From Deltaproteobacteria bacterium (GTDB lineage Bacteria > Myxococcota > UBA796 > SXON01), in NCBI GenBank assembly GCA_947483545.1, contig CANKNP010000273.1, forward strand, positions 1 to 7,348: a stretch of DNA of 7,348 nt, read 5' to 3'. Shown here piece by piece: positions 5,877 to 7,348 of this stretch (its first letter is position 1; each line of letters opens with the position of its first letter). The notes beneath the pieces were generated by a model that was not told the DNA's origin, searched no databases, and was given only the letters and a program-made list of their open reading frames with translations. Position numbers and translations under genes: made by a program.

Positions 5877-6973
5877 GGTCCGCGGGCCAGATCGCGGTAG
5901 ACCGCGGCGGTCTGGGTCGCCATCTCCGCTGCGGTGAACCGCGCGAGGAACGCGCTGCGGCCGGCGTCTCCGAGCCTTCGCCGCAGCGGCGGGTCTTGGA
6001 TGAGCCGTCGGAGCGCGCGGCGCAGGCCTGCCTCGTCGCCCCGTGCCACGAGCAGGCCGGTGTGCTGGTCCTCGACCGCCTCCCGGATGCCGCCGACGTC
6101 GGAAGCGAGGACGGGGAGCCCGGCGCGCATCGCCTCCAAGACCACGAGCGGGAAGCCCTCTTGCTTCGAGATCAACACCCCAACGTGCGAGGCAGCCAGC
6201 ACGTCGGCGACGTCGAGCCGCTTGCCCAGGAACGCGATCCGGCCGGCGACGCCCAGCTCCCCGGCCAGGGCTTCGATCGCTGCCCGATCCGGCCCGTCCC
6301 CAACGAACTGCAGGCAGAAGTCCCCTTCGATCCCGACCAGCGCCCGGAGCAGGAGCGCGTGATCCTTGGGCGTCGCCATGCGCGCGACCATGGTGAGGTC
6401 CACCCGGCCCGGGGCGTCGGGTGCCGCGCGCTGCGGCACGTCGCGCACCCCGTTGTGGATCACCCGGACCTGGGCAGGGCGTGTCACGTGGAACCTCGCC
6501 GCCACCTCCCGGTCCGCCTCGGACACGACGATGAACCGCGTGGTGATCCGCCCGATCAGCGCCTCCGTGGGGATGGCGAAGGACTTGCGGGACCAGGGGA
6601 TGCCGTCGGAGAAGGACCAAGCGTGGGCGGTGTGCAGCGAGGGCACCCGGGCTGCAGCTGCGGCCAGACGACCGAGCACGCCCGCCTTGGTGCTGTGGGT
6701 GTGGACGAGGTCAGGTCGAACCCGACGAATGATCCGGATCAACGTGCGTAGCGCGCGAAGGTCGGTCGCGGGGGAGATGCTCCGCTGCAGCTCGGGCAGC
6801 ACGTGGACGGGCACGCCGAGGGCGCGAAGCTCCTGGGCGAGGAACTCGTCGTCGCCGATGACGACCTCGAAGGCGACGTTGCCCACGAGCCCAGTGACCA
6901 GCTCCAGGACGTGGACCTGAGCGCCGCCGGGCTCTCCGCGGGTGATGACCAAGAGGACCGTGGGGGGGGGCAT
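5873..6973 (-). CDS. GT4-family glycosyltransferase
   Basis: This 366-residue protein is a retaining GT-B glycosyltransferase that should add a sugar from a nucleotide donor to a lipid-linked acceptor in the cytoplasm. The N-terminal acceptor domain begins VLLVITRGEPGGAQVHVLEL, with the glycine loop typical of family 4, then PDLVHTHSTKAGVLGRLAA (88-106). The donor domain starts near 190 with VARMATPKDHALLLRAL (R198 and K203 are the usual phosphate contacts), FVGDGPDR (223-230), and EGFPLVVLE (272-280), the EX7E motif. VIHNGV (171-176) precedes the linker. The ATG at 6973 places the first beta strand right after the start; the frame is open to 7090 upstream, but that stretch (rich in Arg and Gly) does not resemble the family. 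It overlaps the downstream sugar-phosphate transferase gene by 4 nt, so the two form an exopolysaccharide operon. Confidence 0.92.
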   Translation of the reverse strand: MPPPTVLLVITRGEPGGAQVHVLELVTGLVGNVAFEVVIGDDEFLAQELRALGVPVHVLPELQRSISPATDLRALRTLIRIIRRVRPDLVHTHSTKAGVLGRLAAAAARVPSLHTAHAWSFSDGIPWSRKSFAIPTEALIGRITTRFIVVSEADREVAARFHVTRPAQVRVIHNGVRDVPQRAAPDAPGRVDLTMVARMATPKDHALLLRALVGIEGDFCLQFVGDGPDRAAIEALAGELGVAGRIAFLGKRLDVADVLAASHVGVLISKQEGFPLVVLEAMRAGLPVLASDVGGIREAVEDQHTGLLVARGDEAGLRRALRRLIQDPPLRRRLGDAGRSAFLARFTAAEMATQTAAVYRDLARGP

Positions 6974-7071
6974 CGGGCCCCGGGAGTATGCCACAACGAG
7001 CGGACACCGGGTGACTTGGCCCGGGCGCCCGGCTACGTGCCCGCGATGGCGCCCCCGCCCAGGCGATCTTC
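6974..7071. promoter_or_regulatory. Divergent spacer between glycosyltransferase and sulfotransferase genes
   Basis: This spacer must hold the leftward promoter of the exopolysaccharide pair, and probably the rightward one too, if the chosen starts are right. On the minus strand CATACT lies 11 nt upstream of the glycosyltransferase ATG and could be a -10 box, but no convincing -35 accompanies it. A 12-bp GC-only palindrome (7021-7032) is present. No ORF with protein-like composition was seen. Confidence 0.35.
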
Positions 7072-7348
7072 TTGAGCAGGTTCGACCCACTTCGCGCCTC
7101 CTGGGCGGCCGCCCCGGGCTTTGTCGAGCGCCAGGCGAAGAACCTCCGGCACGTGCGCTACCTCGGGCACGGGAAGCGGCGCGTCACCTTCGTGTTTGGA
7201 TGCCAGCGCTCCGGCACAAAGATGCTCATGCGCATCCTCGACCGAAGCCCAGAGACCCGGATCTACCACGAGAATCACGCCTCAGCGTTCCGGGACTTTC
7301 AGATCCGCTCGGACCGCACCATCCGGGCCCTTGTCGCCCTCTCCCCCG
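7072..7348 (+). CDS. Sulfotransferase family protein, N-terminal part, runs off right edge
   Basis: Ninety-two residues are visible before the window ends. Residues about 38-55 read VTFVFGCQRSGTKMLMRI, which contains the 5'-phosphosulfate-binding loop (family pattern GxxRSGT/S followed by a hydrophobic helix) that holds PAPS in sulfotransferases. ILDRSPETRIYHE after it is typical of the family. The reading frame has no ATG upstream of the loop. TTG at 7072 is the first candidate, with only a weak AGG 8 nt upstream, and GTG at 7153 is a shorter alternative. The stop at 7012-7014 bounds the frame on the left. Next to EPS genes, a role in sulfating a polysaccharide or lipid is plausible but is inference. 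The 3'-phosphate-binding and catalytic regions lie outside the window. Confidence 0.82.
   Translation, partial: MSRFDPLRASWAAAPGFVERQAKNLRHVRYLGHGKRRVTFVFGCQRSGTKMLMRILDRSPETRIYHENHASAFRDFQIRSDRTIRALVALSP

Noticed and set aside
5877..6620. N-terminal extension of the sugar-phosphate transferase frame up to 6620
   Set aside because: This stretch lies inside the glycosyltransferase gene in a different frame, is low-complexity Arg/Gly/Ala/Pro, and the ATGA overlap at 5873-5876 gives a natural start with a family-typical N-terminus.
7021..7032. Palindrome CCGGGCGCCCGG in the divergent spacer
   Set aside because: Composed only of G and C, so its chance occurrence is high; noted within the spacer but not called a binding site.
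7033..7278. Minus-strand open frame (81 codons) opposite the sulfotransferase start
   Set aside because: It is antisense to the PAPS-binding loop and shows no own motif or ribosome site.

Overview
The window is high-GC DNA (well over 60% by eye) with proteobacterial-style genes. The mix of a DUF4398-like lipoprotein, a thrombospondin-type-3/OmpA lipoprotein, a tandem-PAS sensor and exopolysaccharide genes suggests Myxococcota or another deltaproteobacterial relative. This assignment is inference from gene content; no RNA gene or species marker is present.

Layout: (1) 1-628, minus strand: the N-terminal 209 residues of a tandem-PAS sensor protein whose output domain lies beyond the left edge. 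Its PAS unit repeats with a 142-codon period and the copies are almost identical in DNA. (2) 629-868: a divergent intergenic region. (3) 869-2862, plus strand: two overlapping genes. The first encodes an unusual protein joining a Cro/C1-type helix-turn-helix to an SspB-like ClpXP adaptor domain, ending in a proline linker and an SspB-type LRVIK tail. The second encodes a predicted secreted lipoprotein glycoside hydrolase of clan GH-A (GH39/PslG-like). (4) 2909-4392/4395, plus strand: two overlapping outer-membrane lipoprotein genes, a DUF4398-like protein and a TSP3-OmpA peptidoglycan-binding protein. (5) 4401-4429: a hairpin between convergent genes. (6) 4434-6973, minus strand: a translationally coupled exopolysaccharide pair, a GT4 glycosyltransferase followed by a polyprenyl-phosphate sugar-phosphate transferase. 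(7) 6974-7071: a divergent spacer. (8) 7072-7348, plus strand: the start of a sulfotransferase, cut by the right edge.

Taken together, the right half looks like part of a surface-polysaccharide locus: lipid-linked initiation, sugar addition and possibly sulfation. A secreted glycosidase and envelope lipoproteins lie nearby and could process or anchor the polymer. The most unusual gene is the HTH-SspB fusion, which suggests a DNA-binding protein that can hand a bound partner, or itself, to ClpXP. It overlaps the start of the glycosidase gene.
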